Positions 46,709 to 56,426 of a stretch of 64,000 nt of DNA are shown here, one piece after another. This DNA is from Albidovulum sp. (lineage in GTDB: Bacteria > Pseudomonadota > Alphaproteobacteria > Rhodobacterales > Rhodobacteraceae). Within the stretch, counting starts at the first letter, position 1. Each line of letters begins with the position of its first letter. Location: assembly GCA_028823855.1 (NCBI GenBank), contig JAPPFL010000005.1:1-64000 (forward strand). Direction: 5' to 3'. A program made the translations under genes and the position numbers. Below the pieces are notes generated by a model, which did no database searches, was not told the DNA's origin, and saw only the letters and a list, made by a program, of their open reading frames with translations.

Positions 46709-48313
46709 TTATGCAAACCACCAGCGTTCGCATGCTTTGGCGCCGTCCATTTCCCAGTTGGCTGCGACCTCCTCGGCATGAGCAACCTCTGTGCTCAAGC
46801 CCATGACGTAGTTCGCAAACATCGGGATCAGCGCGCCGCCGTCGTCGTGGATCAGCCACTGCGCTTCTTCGTAAAGAGCACGGCGCTTTTCTTGGTCAAT
46901 TTCAGCGCGCGCCAATATGACGACCTCATTAAAACGTTTTGCGGCCGGCGAATCGCGCCACGCGGTATCGTTCCATTCGGTCCCTTCAACGTACGCCGAC
47001 GAAAACATCCAGTCCTCCGTCGGGCGACCGCCCCAGTAGCATGTAACCCACGGTTTTTTGTTCCAAACATTCGACCAGTAGCCATCGGTAGGCTCGCGCA
47101 CGACTTCGATGTCGATGCCGACTTCCGCCGCCGAGGCGGCTATCAATTGCGCCGCATCCACCGCGCCAGGGAATGCAGCGTCGGAAGTCGAAAGCTGAAT
47201 TGTTCCGCTATGGCCGGATTTCTTGTAGTGCGCCGCCGCCATTTCCGGGTCGAATTCGCGTTGGGCAATGTTGCCTGCGTGGAATTGATTCGCCGTGGAG
47301 ATCGGGTGGTCGTTGCCAAGAGCTCCGTGACCCAACAGGATTTTGTCGACCAGCTCTTGCCGTTTGACCGATAGCTTCAATGCCATTCTCAGATCGTAAT
47401 TGTCAAACGGAGGCGTATCGACCCGCATCGGCATCGTATAGTGAAGCGTTCCGGTAGTTTCCAGTATGACGATGGAAGGCGCTCTCGCCAGCAAGGCTAC
47501 GGTCTTGGGGTCGGCGCGGTCGATTGCGTTGACGCTTCCATTCAACAACGCGTTTTGCCGCGCCGATACATCCACGATCGCCAGTATTTCGACTTCATCG
47601 AAATAGGCCCTGTCCGATTTATAGTAGTTCGGATTGCGATGACCCCTGACCCTGACTCCGGGTTCAAAACTGTCGATTACGTACGGACCCGTGCCAATTC
47701 CGGAAAGCGGATCGATTTCGCCGTTCTCCGAAGCGATGATTTGGAAATGGTAGTCGCTTACGAGATACGGAAAATCCGCATTGGCATCTTCCAGTTCAAA
47801 GATGATTGAGTTTCCGTCGGCTACGATATCGGTGACCTTTTCCAGATTTCCTTTTGCGGCCGACATCGAGTCTTCGCCCCTATGGTGGTTCAATGACGCG
47901 ATTACATCTTCCGGTGCAACCGTTTTGCCATTGTGAAATTCCATTCCATCGCGCAGTGTGAACACCCAAGTCTTGGCATCCGACGTTTCGTAGCTCTCCG
48001 CTAAATCGCCCACCAGCTTGCCGTTAGGCGCCACTTCCGTCAGCGTGTTTCCATAAAGATAGCCGGTGTTGGTCATAAAGCCGTTTTCATAGGTCGCGGG
48101 GTCAAGGGAATCCGTTGTTTGACCATGTCCCATGGCCATGCGGAAGTATCCGCCCCGTTTCGGAGTGGACGCAAACGCGCCTTCCGCAATTCCGACTGCT
48201 GCCGGCAACGATACGCCCGCTGCAACGGCGGACGAAATAAAGTCGCGGCGAGATAGGCTGCCATTCGCCAATTTCCTTTTCTGCCGCATTATGAATTCAT
48301 TCGTTTTTGTCAT
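46709..48313 (-). CDS. ABC transporter substrate-binding protein, peptide/nickel family, Tat signal
   Basis: 534 residues. The N-terminus has a twin-arginine signal (SLSRRDFISSAVAAGVSLPAAV at 19-40), so it is exported folded. The SBP_bac_5 blocks are present: DSLDPATYENGFMTNTGYLYGNTL, LAESYETSDAKTWVFTLRDGMEFHNGKTVAPEDVIASLNHH, and GTGPYVIDSFEPGVRVRGHRNPNYYK. It ends with a Trp/Arg-rich AKACERWWFA. It is divergent from the matching permease operon, nearly 1 kb away. The ligand is unknown; Tat export hints at a cofactor-like or metal-containing ligand or just fast folding. Confidence 0.92.
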   Translation of the reverse strand: MTKTNEFIMRQKRKLANGSLSRRDFISSAVAAGVSLPAAVGIAEGAFASTPKRGGYFRMAMGHGQTTDSLDPATYENGFMTNTGYLYGNTLTEVAPNGKLVGDLAESYETSDAKTWVFTLRDGMEFHNGKTVAPEDVIASLNHHRGEDSMSAAKGNLEKVTDIVADGNSIIFELEDANADFPYLVSDYHFQIIASENGEIDPLSGIGTGPYVIDSFEPGVRVRGHRNPNYYKSDRAYFDEVEILAIVDVSARQNALLNGSVNAIDRADPKTVALLARAPSIVILETTGTLHYTMPMRVDTPPFDNYDLRMALKLSVKRQELVDKILLGHGALGNDHPISTANQFHAGNIAQREFDPEMAAAHYKKSGHSGTIQLSTSDAAFPGAVDAAQLIAASAAEVGIDIEVVREPTDGYWSNVWNKKPWVTCYWGGRPTEDWMFSSAYVEGTEWNDTAWRDSPAAKRFNEVVILARAEIDQEKRRALYEEAQWLIHDDGGALIPMFANYVMGLSTEVAHAEEVAANWEMDGAKACERWWFA

Positions 48314-49094
48314 TCCTCTTCCTTCCGTTTCGATTGACTATCCTGTTTCTTTAAGTTCAATATTAACACAAGAATTCAGAATTGCGAGCATACAATATTT
48401 GCAAGGCGTGCGGCTGTTTCGACAATCGAGTGTCCTTTCGCAACCGTTTCCGGATTAGCAAGCCATTGAGCGGCTGCGGGACGGTTGAGATCAAATTAAT
48501 CCCCGCGGATTCGCCCGCGCATAGGAGCATAGCCGCATAGCGTTAAGGCGGCGCCAAATTTCGAATAGCTAAAAAAGCGTCGGCGTGCATCAACCTACAA
48601 TATCGATAAATTCGGGAAACGACGTTTCTCGTTTCCTAAATCGAATTGTTCGCATTCTTTGACTGATCGCAGCAGGAAGGGTAGTAGGCAGGCCTTGCAG
48701 GACATGCTGCAATGACAAGAACGGTTCACCAACAGATCCGAAATTCAACTATTTCGCAACCGCCTGTTATTCTTGCGAGACGCGTTGCCAAATTGCATCG
48801 GCGAAAGGTTTCGGCAACTGCGAACGCTTGAAATTTCACTTGTCCGATTGGAATCGCGCCGTTTCGTCTAGGCAACAGAATGTCGGTCCCGGCATTTGTT
48901 TCGAATCAAGCTTCGGCGCTCGCCATTTGTTGATATTCAAGAAGCATCGGCGAGTTCTTGCTCGAAAGAGAAAATTTATTCGCATGTTCGTCGCGCCTTG
49001 CAGTTGGCTTGGTTCGGTTCGCATTGTAATAAGCGCGTAAGAAACTTGTGGATCTAGGCTGCGGCAACCATTGCTGCGTATGGTTGACATCGAT
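48314..49094. other. Long divergent intergenic region, no gene seen
   Basis: The part next to 48313 is AT-rich (TTAAGTTCAATATTAACAC) and probably holds the promoter of the binding-protein gene. No frame looks like a protein. Confidence 0.4.
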
Positions 49095-49123
49095 CCAAGG
49101 TGCGGTCGGAATCCGCACCTTGG
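49095..49123 (+). promoter_or_regulatory. Perfect 11-bp stem-loop in the leader of the permease operon
   Basis: CCAAGGTGCGG (49095-49105), 7-nt loop TCGGAAT, CCGCACCTTGG (49113-49123). It lies about 175 bp before the first permease gene. It has no T-tract. It may be an operator, an attenuator or the end of a small transcript. Confidence 0.5.
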
Positions 49124-49299
49124 CGAGACCGCCGGAAATGGCTGCTCGGCGCAGACAAAAACGCTATGCCTTCGCTGTGTTGAAGCTAAACGCGCAGATG
49201 CGGACAAGCCGCGATGTCCGGTACTGGCTTGAGACGGCCGCCTGGTTCGGATCCAATTGTTGGTCGTGCTGGCTTTCGACGTCAGGAAGCGAGGAATAA

Positions 49300-50280
49300 A
49301 TGCACCCAGTTGTTTCCACGGTTTTGAAGCGTCTCGCTTTAGGATTGGTTACCCTCGTATTTGTTTCCATCATTATATTCTGCTCGATCCAGTTGCTTCC
49401 CGGCGACTTTGGCGAGGCGATTTTGGGCCAAGCGGCAACGGAAGAAACCGTCGCCGCGTTTCGGAGAGAATTGGGTCTCGATAAGCCAGCCGTTTATCGC
49501 TATTTCGACTGGATAGGCTCGGTTATGACCGGAGATTTCGGTACATCGTTCTCAGGAAGATCCGCCTCCGGCGTCAACCGGGCAAGACCGGTCGTTGATT
49601 TGGTGGGTCCAAGACTCGGCAACACGCTTTTTCTCGCTTCGATTGCGGCGTTGATTTCGGTTCCTCTCGCATTGTTCCTCGGAATCACCGCCGCCTTGTG
49701 GCGCAATTCCGTCTACGACAAGCTAGCCAGCGCGACCACGCTGACGACGATTTCCTTTCCCGAATTTTTCGTTGCCTATGTATTGATTCTCCTTATCGGC
49801 ACGTTGTGGCCGATTTTTCCGAGCCTGGCCGATGTCGAGGCCGGGATGCCGTTTTGGGAACGGGTCTACAAGACGATGTTGCCGTCGATTACGCTGACCC
49901 TTGTGATCGTAGCCCACTTGATGCGAATGACGCGGGCCGCGATAATCAACCTGCTGGCCAGCCCCTATATAGAAATGGCAAGGTTGAAGGGCGAACCTGC
50001 GATTCGCGTGATATTGAAACACGCGCTGCCCAACGCATGGGCGCCCATCGCGGCGGTGATCGCCTTCAATCTTGCTTATCTTATTGTTGGCGTCGTCGTC
50101 GTCGAAGTCGTTTTTGTTTATCCTGGGATTGGACAGTTGATGGTCGATGCCGTGTCGTCGCGCGACATTCCGGTCGTCCAGGCTTGCGCGCTGATTTTCG
50201 CGGCGACCTATATTCTTTTGAACCTTACTGCCGACATCATCGGCATCGTCTCCAACCCGAGACTTTTGCATCCTAAATGA
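49300..50280 (+). CDS. ABC transporter permease, DppB type (second importer)
   Basis: 326 residues, about six helices. It begins like DppB (LALGLVTLVFVSIIIFCSIQLLPGDFGEAILGQAATEETVAAFRRELGLDKP), has the coupling loop ASPYIEMARLKGEPAIRVILKHALPNAW and ends LLNLTADIIGIVSNPRLLHPK. GCGAGGAATAA precedes the ATG. It overlaps the next permease as ATGA. Confidence 0.93.
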   Translation: MHPVVSTVLKRLALGLVTLVFVSIIIFCSIQLLPGDFGEAILGQAATEETVAAFRRELGLDKPAVYRYFDWIGSVMTGDFGTSFSGRSASGVNRARPVVDLVGPRLGNTLFLASIAALISVPLALFLGITAALWRNSVYDKLASATTLTTISFPEFFVAYVLILLIGTLWPIFPSLADVEAGMPFWERVYKTMLPSITLTLVIVAHLMRMTRAAIINLLASPYIEMARLKGEPAIRVILKHALPNAWAPIAAVIAFNLAYLIVGVVVVEVVFVYPGIGQLMVDAVSSRDIPVVQACALIFAATYILLNLTADIIGIVSNPRLLHPK

Positions 50281-51197
50281 CCGACGCAAGAAAATCCTAT
50301 TCGGCCGCCGCCGAGGTTGGGTTCGTAAGAACTCGCAGAACACGCCTGGCGAGGATGTGGATCGAGTTGAAGAAAGCGCCTCCTACAGCAATTTTCGGCT
50401 TGGCAGTGATTATGTTCTACATAATTTTAGGTGTATTCGCCCCTTGGATCGCGCCGTACGGCGAAGCGGAGATATTTCCGCAGCCGTTCGCTTCCTGGAG
50501 TTCCGAGCACTGGTTCGGGACGGATCAAATAGGGCGAGATATCTTGTCGCGCCTGATTTACGGAAGCAGAAACACTATCGGGATAGCGCTGGTGACAACT
50601 TTGATCGCCTTCCTGATTGGCGGCGTGTTCGGTCTCGTCGCGGCCATCACCAGGAATTGGATCGACCAGTTGATCAGCCGGGGCGTGGATGTCCTCATGG
50701 CCATTCCAAGCCTGATTTTTGCCTTGATGCTTCTGTCGATTTTCGGGTCGTCGGCATGGAGCTTGATACTGATCATAGCCGTCCTGGATTCTACGCGCGT
50801 CTTTCGACTAACGCGCGCAACGGCGATCAATGTTGCGGTCATGGAGTATGTCGAAGCGGCCACGCTGCGAGGCGAAAAGCTTGGATGGGTAATGCGCCGG
50901 GAAATCTTGCCTAATATCCTTCCTCCGCTGGTGGCGGAATTCGGGCTCAGGTTCTGCTTCGTGTTTCTCACTATCGCCGCGCTGTCCTTTCTCGGAGTAG
51001 GAATCCAGCCCCCGACGGCGGACTGGGGAACGATGGTTCGTGAAACCGCAAATCTTATCCAGTTCGCCAGATTCGATCTGAAAGCAGGATTGACGCCGCT
51101 GCTTCCAGCAAGCGCAATCGCCTTGATAACGGTCGCCGTGAATTTCGTTGTTGACTGGTTCCTTCATAAATCTAGCGGTCTGCGCGATGAGCACTGA
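50277..51197 (+). CDS. ABC transporter permease, DppC type (second importer)
   Basis: 306 residues. It has an N-terminal first helix (GLAVIMFYIILGVFAPWIAPYGEAE), the FGTDQIGRDILSRLIYGSRNTIGIAL block, the EYVEAATLRGEKLGWVMRREILPNI coupling loop and FLGVGIQPPTADWG. It overlaps the ATPase gene by 11 bp. It forms the channel with the DppB-type protein. Confidence 0.93.
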   Translation: MTDARKSYSAAAEVGFVRTRRTRLARMWIELKKAPPTAIFGLAVIMFYIILGVFAPWIAPYGEAEIFPQPFASWSSEHWFGTDQIGRDILSRLIYGSRNTIGIALVTTLIAFLIGGVFGLVAAITRNWIDQLISRGVDVLMAIPSLIFALMLLSIFGSSAWSLILIIAVLDSTRVFRLTRATAINVAVMEYVEAATLRGEKLGWVMRREILPNILPPLVAEFGLRFCFVFLTIAALSFLGVGIQPPTADWGTMVRETANLIQFARFDLKAGLTPLLPASAIALITVAVNFVVDWFLHKSSGLRDEH

Positions 51198-52815
51198 GAA
51201 ACGATCCACGCCTCTCCTGAAGATGGACAACCTGCACATCGAGGGATTCGCGGACGAAAAGTGGAATCCAATCATTAAGGGAGTTGGGCTGACACTTCAC
51301 CGCGGCGAAATATTGGGGCTGATAGGGGAATCCGGAGCCGGAAAATCAACTCTAGGACTGGCGGCAATGGGCTTCACGCGGGCAGGCTGCAGGATCACGG
51401 AGGGATCTATCTTCTTCGACGGCGTCGATCTGGCGCAGAAGCCGGAACGATTCAAGCAAAAATACTGGGGTACTCGGATAACATACGTCGCGCAATCCGC
51501 GGCGGCATCCTTCAACCCCGCGCACAGGCTTATCGACCAAACGGTGGCGGCAACGGTTCGAGTTGGCCTTCGCACCGAGGCCGATGCGAAGAGGGACGCC
51601 CGAGAATTGTTTTCAGCGCTTTCGCTTCCGGATCCCGATCGCATCGGCGACCGCTACCCTCACCAGGTCTCGGGAGGCCAACTGCAGCGCGTTATGACGA
51701 CAATGGCGATGTCGCCTAGGCCCGACCTTATCATATTCGACGAACCAACCACGGCTCTGGATGTCACCACCCAGGTGGAAGTCCTGATGTCGATGAGAAA
51801 AATCGTCGAAGAATTCGATACGGCGGCCATCTACATCACGCACGATTTGGCGGTCGTGGCTCAAATGGCGGACAATATCAAGGTCCTGCGCTACGGCCGT
51901 GAAATCGAAGAGGCCGAAACGCGCGCGATGCTGCGAGAGCCGAAGGAAGAGTACACCAGGTCGCTTTGGTCCGTTAGGTCGCTGCGCAAGAAAGCCGTTA
52001 AGTCGGACGACATCGTTCTTTCTGTCGACGGCGTTGATGCGGCCTATGGCAACAGAATCAAGGTCCTTCACGACGTTTCGATCAAATTGCCGCGAGGAAA
52101 GACCGTCGCGATCGTGGGAGAATCGGGGTCCGGAAAGTCGACCACCGCCAAAGCGATAACCGGTCTATTGCCGCCGTCGAAAGGGCAAATCCTGTTCAAC
52201 GGAACGGCCCTTCCCGCCGAATTGAAGGATCGCAGCAAAGAGCAGTTGCGTCAAATCCAGATGATTTACCAAATGGCGGACACCGCGATGAATCCCAGGC
52301 AGATTGTCGGAGAAATCATAGGCCGTCCGCTTGAATTCTACCATGGCCTCAAAGGCAAGGCACAGGAGCAGCGCGTCATTCAACTATTGGAGCAGATCGA
52401 ACTCGATGAAGGATTTTACGATCGGCTGCCGTCCGAGTTGTCTGGAGGCCAGAAACAACGAGTGTGCATTGCCCGATCCCTTGCCGCCGAACCGGAAATT
52501 ATCATCTGCGATGAAGTAACTTCGTCACTCGACCAGATTGTTCAAGAAGGCATTCTTAAACTGCTGATGCGACTGCAACGCGAAAGAAACATTTCATATT
52601 TGTTCATTACGCATGACATCGCAACGGTCGAGGCCATTTCCGACGAAATCGTTGTGATGTACGAGGGCGCGGTCGTCGAGCAGGGGATCAAGGACGACAT
52701 TCTGTCTCCGCCGCATCCGGACTATACGCAACTCCTGCTGTCCTCGGTTCCAGAAATGGACCCGGACTGGCTCACAAACCTATTAAAGGGAAAGGAAGCC
52801 GCTGCAGCGGTATAA
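51187..52815 (+). CDS. Fused DppD-DppF-type ABC ATPase (second importer)
   Basis: 542 residues with two ATPase domains in one chain. Domain 1: Walker A GESGAGKST near residue 46, VSGGQLQRVMTTMAM, LIIFDEPTTALDV. Domain 2 (about 280-530): GESGSGKST, LSGGQKQRVCIARSL, IIICDEVTSSLDQ. The linker lies near residues 255-285. The ATG at 51187 is inside the end of the permease gene; a longer frame from 51148 is not needed. It powers the second importer, whose first importer counterpart uses two separate ATPases. Confidence 0.93.
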   Translation: MSTEKRSTPLLKMDNLHIEGFADEKWNPIIKGVGLTLHRGEILGLIGESGAGKSTLGLAAMGFTRAGCRITEGSIFFDGVDLAQKPERFKQKYWGTRITYVAQSAAASFNPAHRLIDQTVAATVRVGLRTEADAKRDARELFSALSLPDPDRIGDRYPHQVSGGQLQRVMTTMAMSPRPDLIIFDEPTTALDVTTQVEVLMSMRKIVEEFDTAAIYITHDLAVVAQMADNIKVLRYGREIEEAETRAMLREPKEEYTRSLWSVRSLRKKAVKSDDIVLSVDGVDAAYGNRIKVLHDVSIKLPRGKTVAIVGESGSGKSTTAKAITGLLPPSKGQILFNGTALPAELKDRSKEQLRQIQMIYQMADTAMNPRQIVGEIIGRPLEFYHGLKGKAQEQRVIQLLEQIELDEGFYDRLPSELSGGQKQRVCIARSLAAEPEIIICDEVTSSLDQIVQEGILKLLMRLQRERNISYLFITHDIATVEAISDEIVVMYEGAVVEQGIKDDILSPPHPDYTQLLLSSVPEMDPDWLTNLLKGKEAAAAV

Positions 52816-53527
52816 ATCCCGCGGAGGATATTTCCGACACGCCCAATATATTTCGCCGAATACTGTATCGTTTTCGGCGAGACACCTATGTTGAGCAATT
52901 TGCGAAAATCTAGCCTATTTTGAGATCTGTTCCTGAAACCCGGCCAATTCGGCTTAGAGCATGGGCACCATCTGTGGTATATTTTTTCGTGGCACAATAC
53001 AAAATCAGCACTCCGGACCCTTAAACAAAACTATTTTCGACTTGCGGCGCACGTTTCAAGAGGAACATTTCCTGATCTGACGAACGAGGTCGGGCCCCTC
53101 GGCAAAAGGCAAGGACGGTCTTCCACCGTGATCGACGCGACAACTGTCGAGCAAATCCTCGGCGCCTTGTGCGGCGCATGGCGCAGCTAGCCTCGCCGCT
53201 CGTAGGTTCCGTGCGAGCCGATGTTTTGGCGAGTTCGATTTGGATTTCGACACTGATTCGCCGCGCCGGATGCAGCAACAGGGGGCGTTGATCAAGGAAG
53301 CCTTCAGTGACGAAATCGACGGCCACGTCTAGCGGTATTCGACCGCACTCGTAGCACTAATTAAAAAATACTGCTCGGGTTGAAAAGATCATTCGGATTT
53401 GCGCCCGATACATCAATTTCCGCTGGTCCGTAAGAGGCAAATTTACGATGTCCCGGTTTTAGGTTGAACCGAGTCCGCCCCAGCCGTTACCTTCGAGCCC
53501 CAGTATTTTCGACTAGGAGGGATTGTC
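52816..53527. other. Intergenic, no gene seen
   Basis: A minus-strand frame of 101 codons (53021-53326) shows no domain. This stretch opens a 5-kb tract of remnants. Confidence 0.4.
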
Positions 53528-53680
53528 ATGAACGTTCCGGCGCGGATCGCCGAAGGGCCCGCTGTCAGAAGCGCGGAGGAATGGCGCGAGATCGTCGAGG
53601 ATTTCGAGCGGGAGGGCGTGACCGCCGCCGCAAGCGCTACGCGCGTCCGTGCGTCGCCGGGCCCAAAAAAATCTCCGTAA
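53528..53680 (+). pseudogene. IS66-type TnpA N-terminal stub
   Basis: A 50-codon frame with a strong AGGAGGG before its ATG. Its SAEEWREIVEDFEREGVTAAA segment resembles the N-terminus of the IS66 accessory protein TnpA, where the helix-turn-helix would follow, but the frame ends at once. Most likely a truncated relic of an IS66 element. Its short length limits confidence. Confidence 0.45.
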
Positions 53681-53949
53681 TTCGCTGATTTTCTTTTGAA
53701 TTGGCGCTACTGGCGTTTGACGGGAGGCTCGGCTCCAGATATAGTGTATTCGAGGCTAGTCAAGGGATCAACAGGCGATGGACGCCGCGGCTGAACTGGC
53801 GCAACCCGGCAAGAGAATGACAGGCTCCGAACCGACAATGTCGACCTCGGGCGACGGCTGAAGGCGGCGGAAATTCGGGCGGGCCGCTACAGCCCGGCGA
53901 ACTGGATGCCGGGGGCGGCATCCTTGCTCGCCCCGATCCGGGCCGGGCG

Positions 53950-55096
53950 GATAGGCCCGGGAAAGATGCGGACCGCCTGGGTTCCGGCCGGTTCAACGTG
54001 GCCTCGTCCACCCGGTCGCCGGCGTTCGCGACGGCTTCGAAGAAAGTGGGCAAGCGCCGGCTCGCGGCTCCCGCCGCAACGAGCATCGTGCCGGAGTCGA
54101 TGCTCACCACTTCGGCGTCGTTTAGGACCTCGATGCCATTGCGCGTACGCTCGGGCTCGAACTCGCCGGTCAGCCGGAGAAGATCCCGCTCTCCTAGCAG
54201 GCCGCGCAGCTCTTCAAGCGTGCCCGCGGCAAGGATCTGACCGTAGTCCATGATCGCGAGCCGATCGCAAAGTTCTTGCGCTTCTTCGATGTAGTGTGCG
54301 GTAGAGAGCACGCAGGTTTCCGCTCTCGCTTGGTCGCGCATCATGTGGAGGAGCTTCGCCCGGCTCTGCCGATCCACTCCGACCGTCGGTTCCTCGAGGA
54401 GCAGTACGCGCGGACGGTGCACGAATCCACAGCCGAAGTTGAGGCGTCGCTTCATGCCGCCACTCAACTTCTTGACCGGTTCTTTCGCGCGATCCGAGAG
54501 GCCGGTGATCTCCAGCATTTCGCCGACCCGGCGCTCGAGCTCCCTTCCCCGCAAACCGAGGGCCGCCCCCTAGTAATTCGCGTAGTCGGTCGCGTTCAAG
54601 TCATCGTGGAGTGCCAGGGGGGCTGTTATTTCTATGTTTGTCTTGACAGGCAGAACGTGACCATTCTCAATTTAATCCTAACGCCGATCCCGCCGATTTC
54701 TTTCCCGAGCAGACATTCCAAATCAGCCTAACCGGGTGATGCGAGTGCATTCTCTCAGAGCATCGAGTGCTTCCAAGTAATTTTGGTCGGACGTGAAACA
54801 GTTGAAGCAATCCGGGGAAACTGGATAGGCGTAACGAGAATAACAACACCAGCTCCTGGGGGACTACCCCGATGCAGGCCCGCGCCGCTCGCGCATCGCG
54901 GACCATGTCGTGTCGGCATAAACGGATGCGACCCGACGATGGCGCGAGCAGACCGGAGATGCAGCCGATGGTCGTGGACTTGCCCGCGCCGTTCGGTGAG
55001 AAGCCCGAACACCGTGCCTTCGCCCGCGACAAAGCTGACTCCGTCCACCGCGGCCAGGTCCTTGTAGCCCTTTCAGATTTCTTCAACCTTTATCAC
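53950..55096 (-). pseudogene. ABC-2 type exporter ATPase pseudogene
   Basis: From a GTG at 55096 (GAGAGG upstream) the minus strand reads MIKVEEI, then TGA, then KGYKDLAAVDGVSFVAGEGTVFGLL. A one-base loss at Walker A changes frame (SPNGAGKSTTIGCISGLLAPSSGRI), and after GVVPQEL a 231-bp insertion interrupts it. It resumes as LALHDDLNATDYANY, TAG, GAALGLRGRELERRV, then KLSGGMKRRLNFGCGFVHRPRVLLLEEPTVGVD, the signature and Walker B. The C-terminal end is unclear. It has two nonsense codons, one frameshift and one insertion, so is inactive. No permease partner remains in the window. Confidence 0.85.
54618..54848. mobile_element. 231-bp MITE-like insertion with 4-bp target duplication
   Basis: The interrupted ATPase gene can be rejoined exactly by removing this piece plus one copy of CCAG, which flanks it on both sides (54614-54617 and 54849-54852). 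The ends carry TGTTATT (54624-54630) and AATAACA (54839-54845) as inverted repeats. It has no open reading frame of note and is richer in A and T than its surroundings. It is probably a non-autonomous element moved by an unknown transposase. Confidence 0.65.
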
Positions 55097-55576
55097 GTTT
55101 GATCCTCTCGTTCTCGTGTCGGGACCGCATCTGGCGGGGTGCGAAGACCGGTTACAGGTGCGGCCGACACCGCCTTCCGCATGCCGGATTCTCGGCTGTC
55201 ATCCGATCCGCCAGCGATATAAATTCGTGAAAAGCCGGCCTTTTTCGCAGGCGACGGACGAAGTGCCGTTCGCGAATCGCGATTCGTTGAGCGGGGGGCT
55301 GAGGGCTGGGGACCCACGTCCGGAGCGATGCAGAACCCCGCGGGCCGCCGGAAACAACCGAATGCGCAGGACGCGTGTCAGGCCCAAGAACCACATTTGG
55401 GTCGCGAAGACGCAGGAACCGATCTGACGCCTTATTGAAGTTTGTATCAAGCGCGATCACCTAAGACATGCACACGAAACTCCTGCCATGGCTGCGCCCC
55501 CAATCCAGGTTCTTGCCCCGCTGTTGACGCGGGCGCTGGCGATGAATGGCACCAAGAGACCGGACGCGGGTATCCG
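55097..55576. other. Intergenic, no gene seen
   Basis: No frame has family likeness. It separates the ATPase pseudogene from the toxin-antitoxin pair. Confidence 0.4.
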
Positions 55577-55894
55577 TCAGGCGACCGCCCCGAGACCGTT
55601 CTTAGCCACCAGCGTCAGGAGCTTCAAGGAGGCGCCACGCGGGTGCTTCTCGCCCCGCTCCCACTGGCTCACCAGACCCGTCGTCACGTTGAGGTAGCGC
55701 GCGAACACCGCCTGGCTCGCGTTCTCTCGCAGCCGGATCTCGCGAATCCGCTCTGGCGACATGTCCTCGACCGGCGTCAGGCACATCTCGTCGAACGCCC
55801 TCATCGTCCGTTTCGACATGACGCCCGACTCCATCATTCCGAGCGCGGTCTCATGCACCGACGCCAGTACCTCACTCTCGTATCGCTTTCGCAT
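55577..55894 (-). CDS. Antitoxin, XRE family (HigA-2/NadS-like)
   Basis: 105 residues. The C-terminal half is a helix-turn-helix (RIREIRLRENASQAVFARYLNVTTGLVSQWERGEKHPRGASLKLL), the N-terminal half a helical toxin-binding part. It overlaps the toxin gene by 23 bp and follows it, the HigBA order. It should neutralise the toxin and, with it, repress the operon through the palindrome at 56302. Confidence 0.88.
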   Translation of the reverse strand: MRKRYESEVLASVHETALGMMESGVMSKRTMRAFDEMCLTPVEDMSPERIREIRLRENASQAVFARYLNVTTGLVSQWERGEKHPRGASLKLLTLVAKNGLGAVA

Positions 55895-56261
55895 CGCAGA
55901 TCACCTCGCTAATCGTGCCGTTCGCTAGCATTGCTTTCAGGCCCGGCTCGTCCAGTCCGAGCAACTGGTCCGCCAGAGCCTTCAGCGCCCCGAGTTCGCG
56001 GCGCCGGAGGTTGTCCCGATCGCTCTTCGCGAACCCGTGGACGAAGAACGCGCATTCTTGCCGGCGAAACACCGCGATCACGCGGAACCCGCCGGACCGG
56101 CCCTTTCCGCGCCGGGCAACGCGCTGCTTGATGACGCCGCCTCCCAGGTCGGCGTCGACCAATCCCCTCCCGGCGCGCTCCAACGCGTCGCAAAGCGCTC
56201 CGTCGGTAATCCCCTCGCGGTTGGCAAAGCGTGCGAAGGGCCTAGTCTTGAACTTGCGCAA
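55872..56261 (-). CDS. Toxin, RelE/HigB-like
   Basis: 129 residues. The RelE-type fold is suggested by FKTRPFARFANREGITDGALCDALERAGRG at the N-terminus, GGGVIKQRVARRGKGRSGGFRVIAVFRRQECAFFVHGFAKSDRDNL in the middle, and a helical tail. HigB-like members cleave mRNA at the ribosome. It probably starts at TTG (56261) with GAGGGG upstream. Its frame is intact, unlike the genes around it. Confidence 0.88.
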   Translation of the reverse strand: MRKFKTRPFARFANREGITDGALCDALERAGRGLVDADLGGGVIKQRVARRGKGRSGGFRVIAVFRRQECAFFVHGFAKSDRDNLRRRELGALKALADQLLGLDEPGLKAMLANGTISEVICDAKAIRE

Positions 56262-56301
56262 CCCGTACCCCTCGCGCGCATTCCTTCATGCCCTTTGATA
56301 T

Positions 56302-56316
56302 AGCACCCGGTGCTAC
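56302..56316 (-). promoter_or_regulatory. Toxin-antitoxin operator palindrome
   Basis: TAGCACC-C-GGTGCTA is a perfect 7-bp inverted repeat with one central base, 41 bp upstream of the toxin start. On the minus strand it is followed by TATATC. The position fits autorepression by the antitoxin. Confidence 0.6.
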
Positions 56317-56426
56317 ATCAATCAAGCCGCTGCCCGCCACGGTCGCGGCGAGCGGACGGAATGGGACATTGCCTTCGACAGGTGCTGCATGTGCGGAACC
56401 TCGGCGGATTCCGCAAAGTGCCGCAA

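Noticed and set aside
46157-47374. Plus-strand open frame of 405 codons
   Set aside because: It lies mostly antisense to the Tat-exported binding protein.
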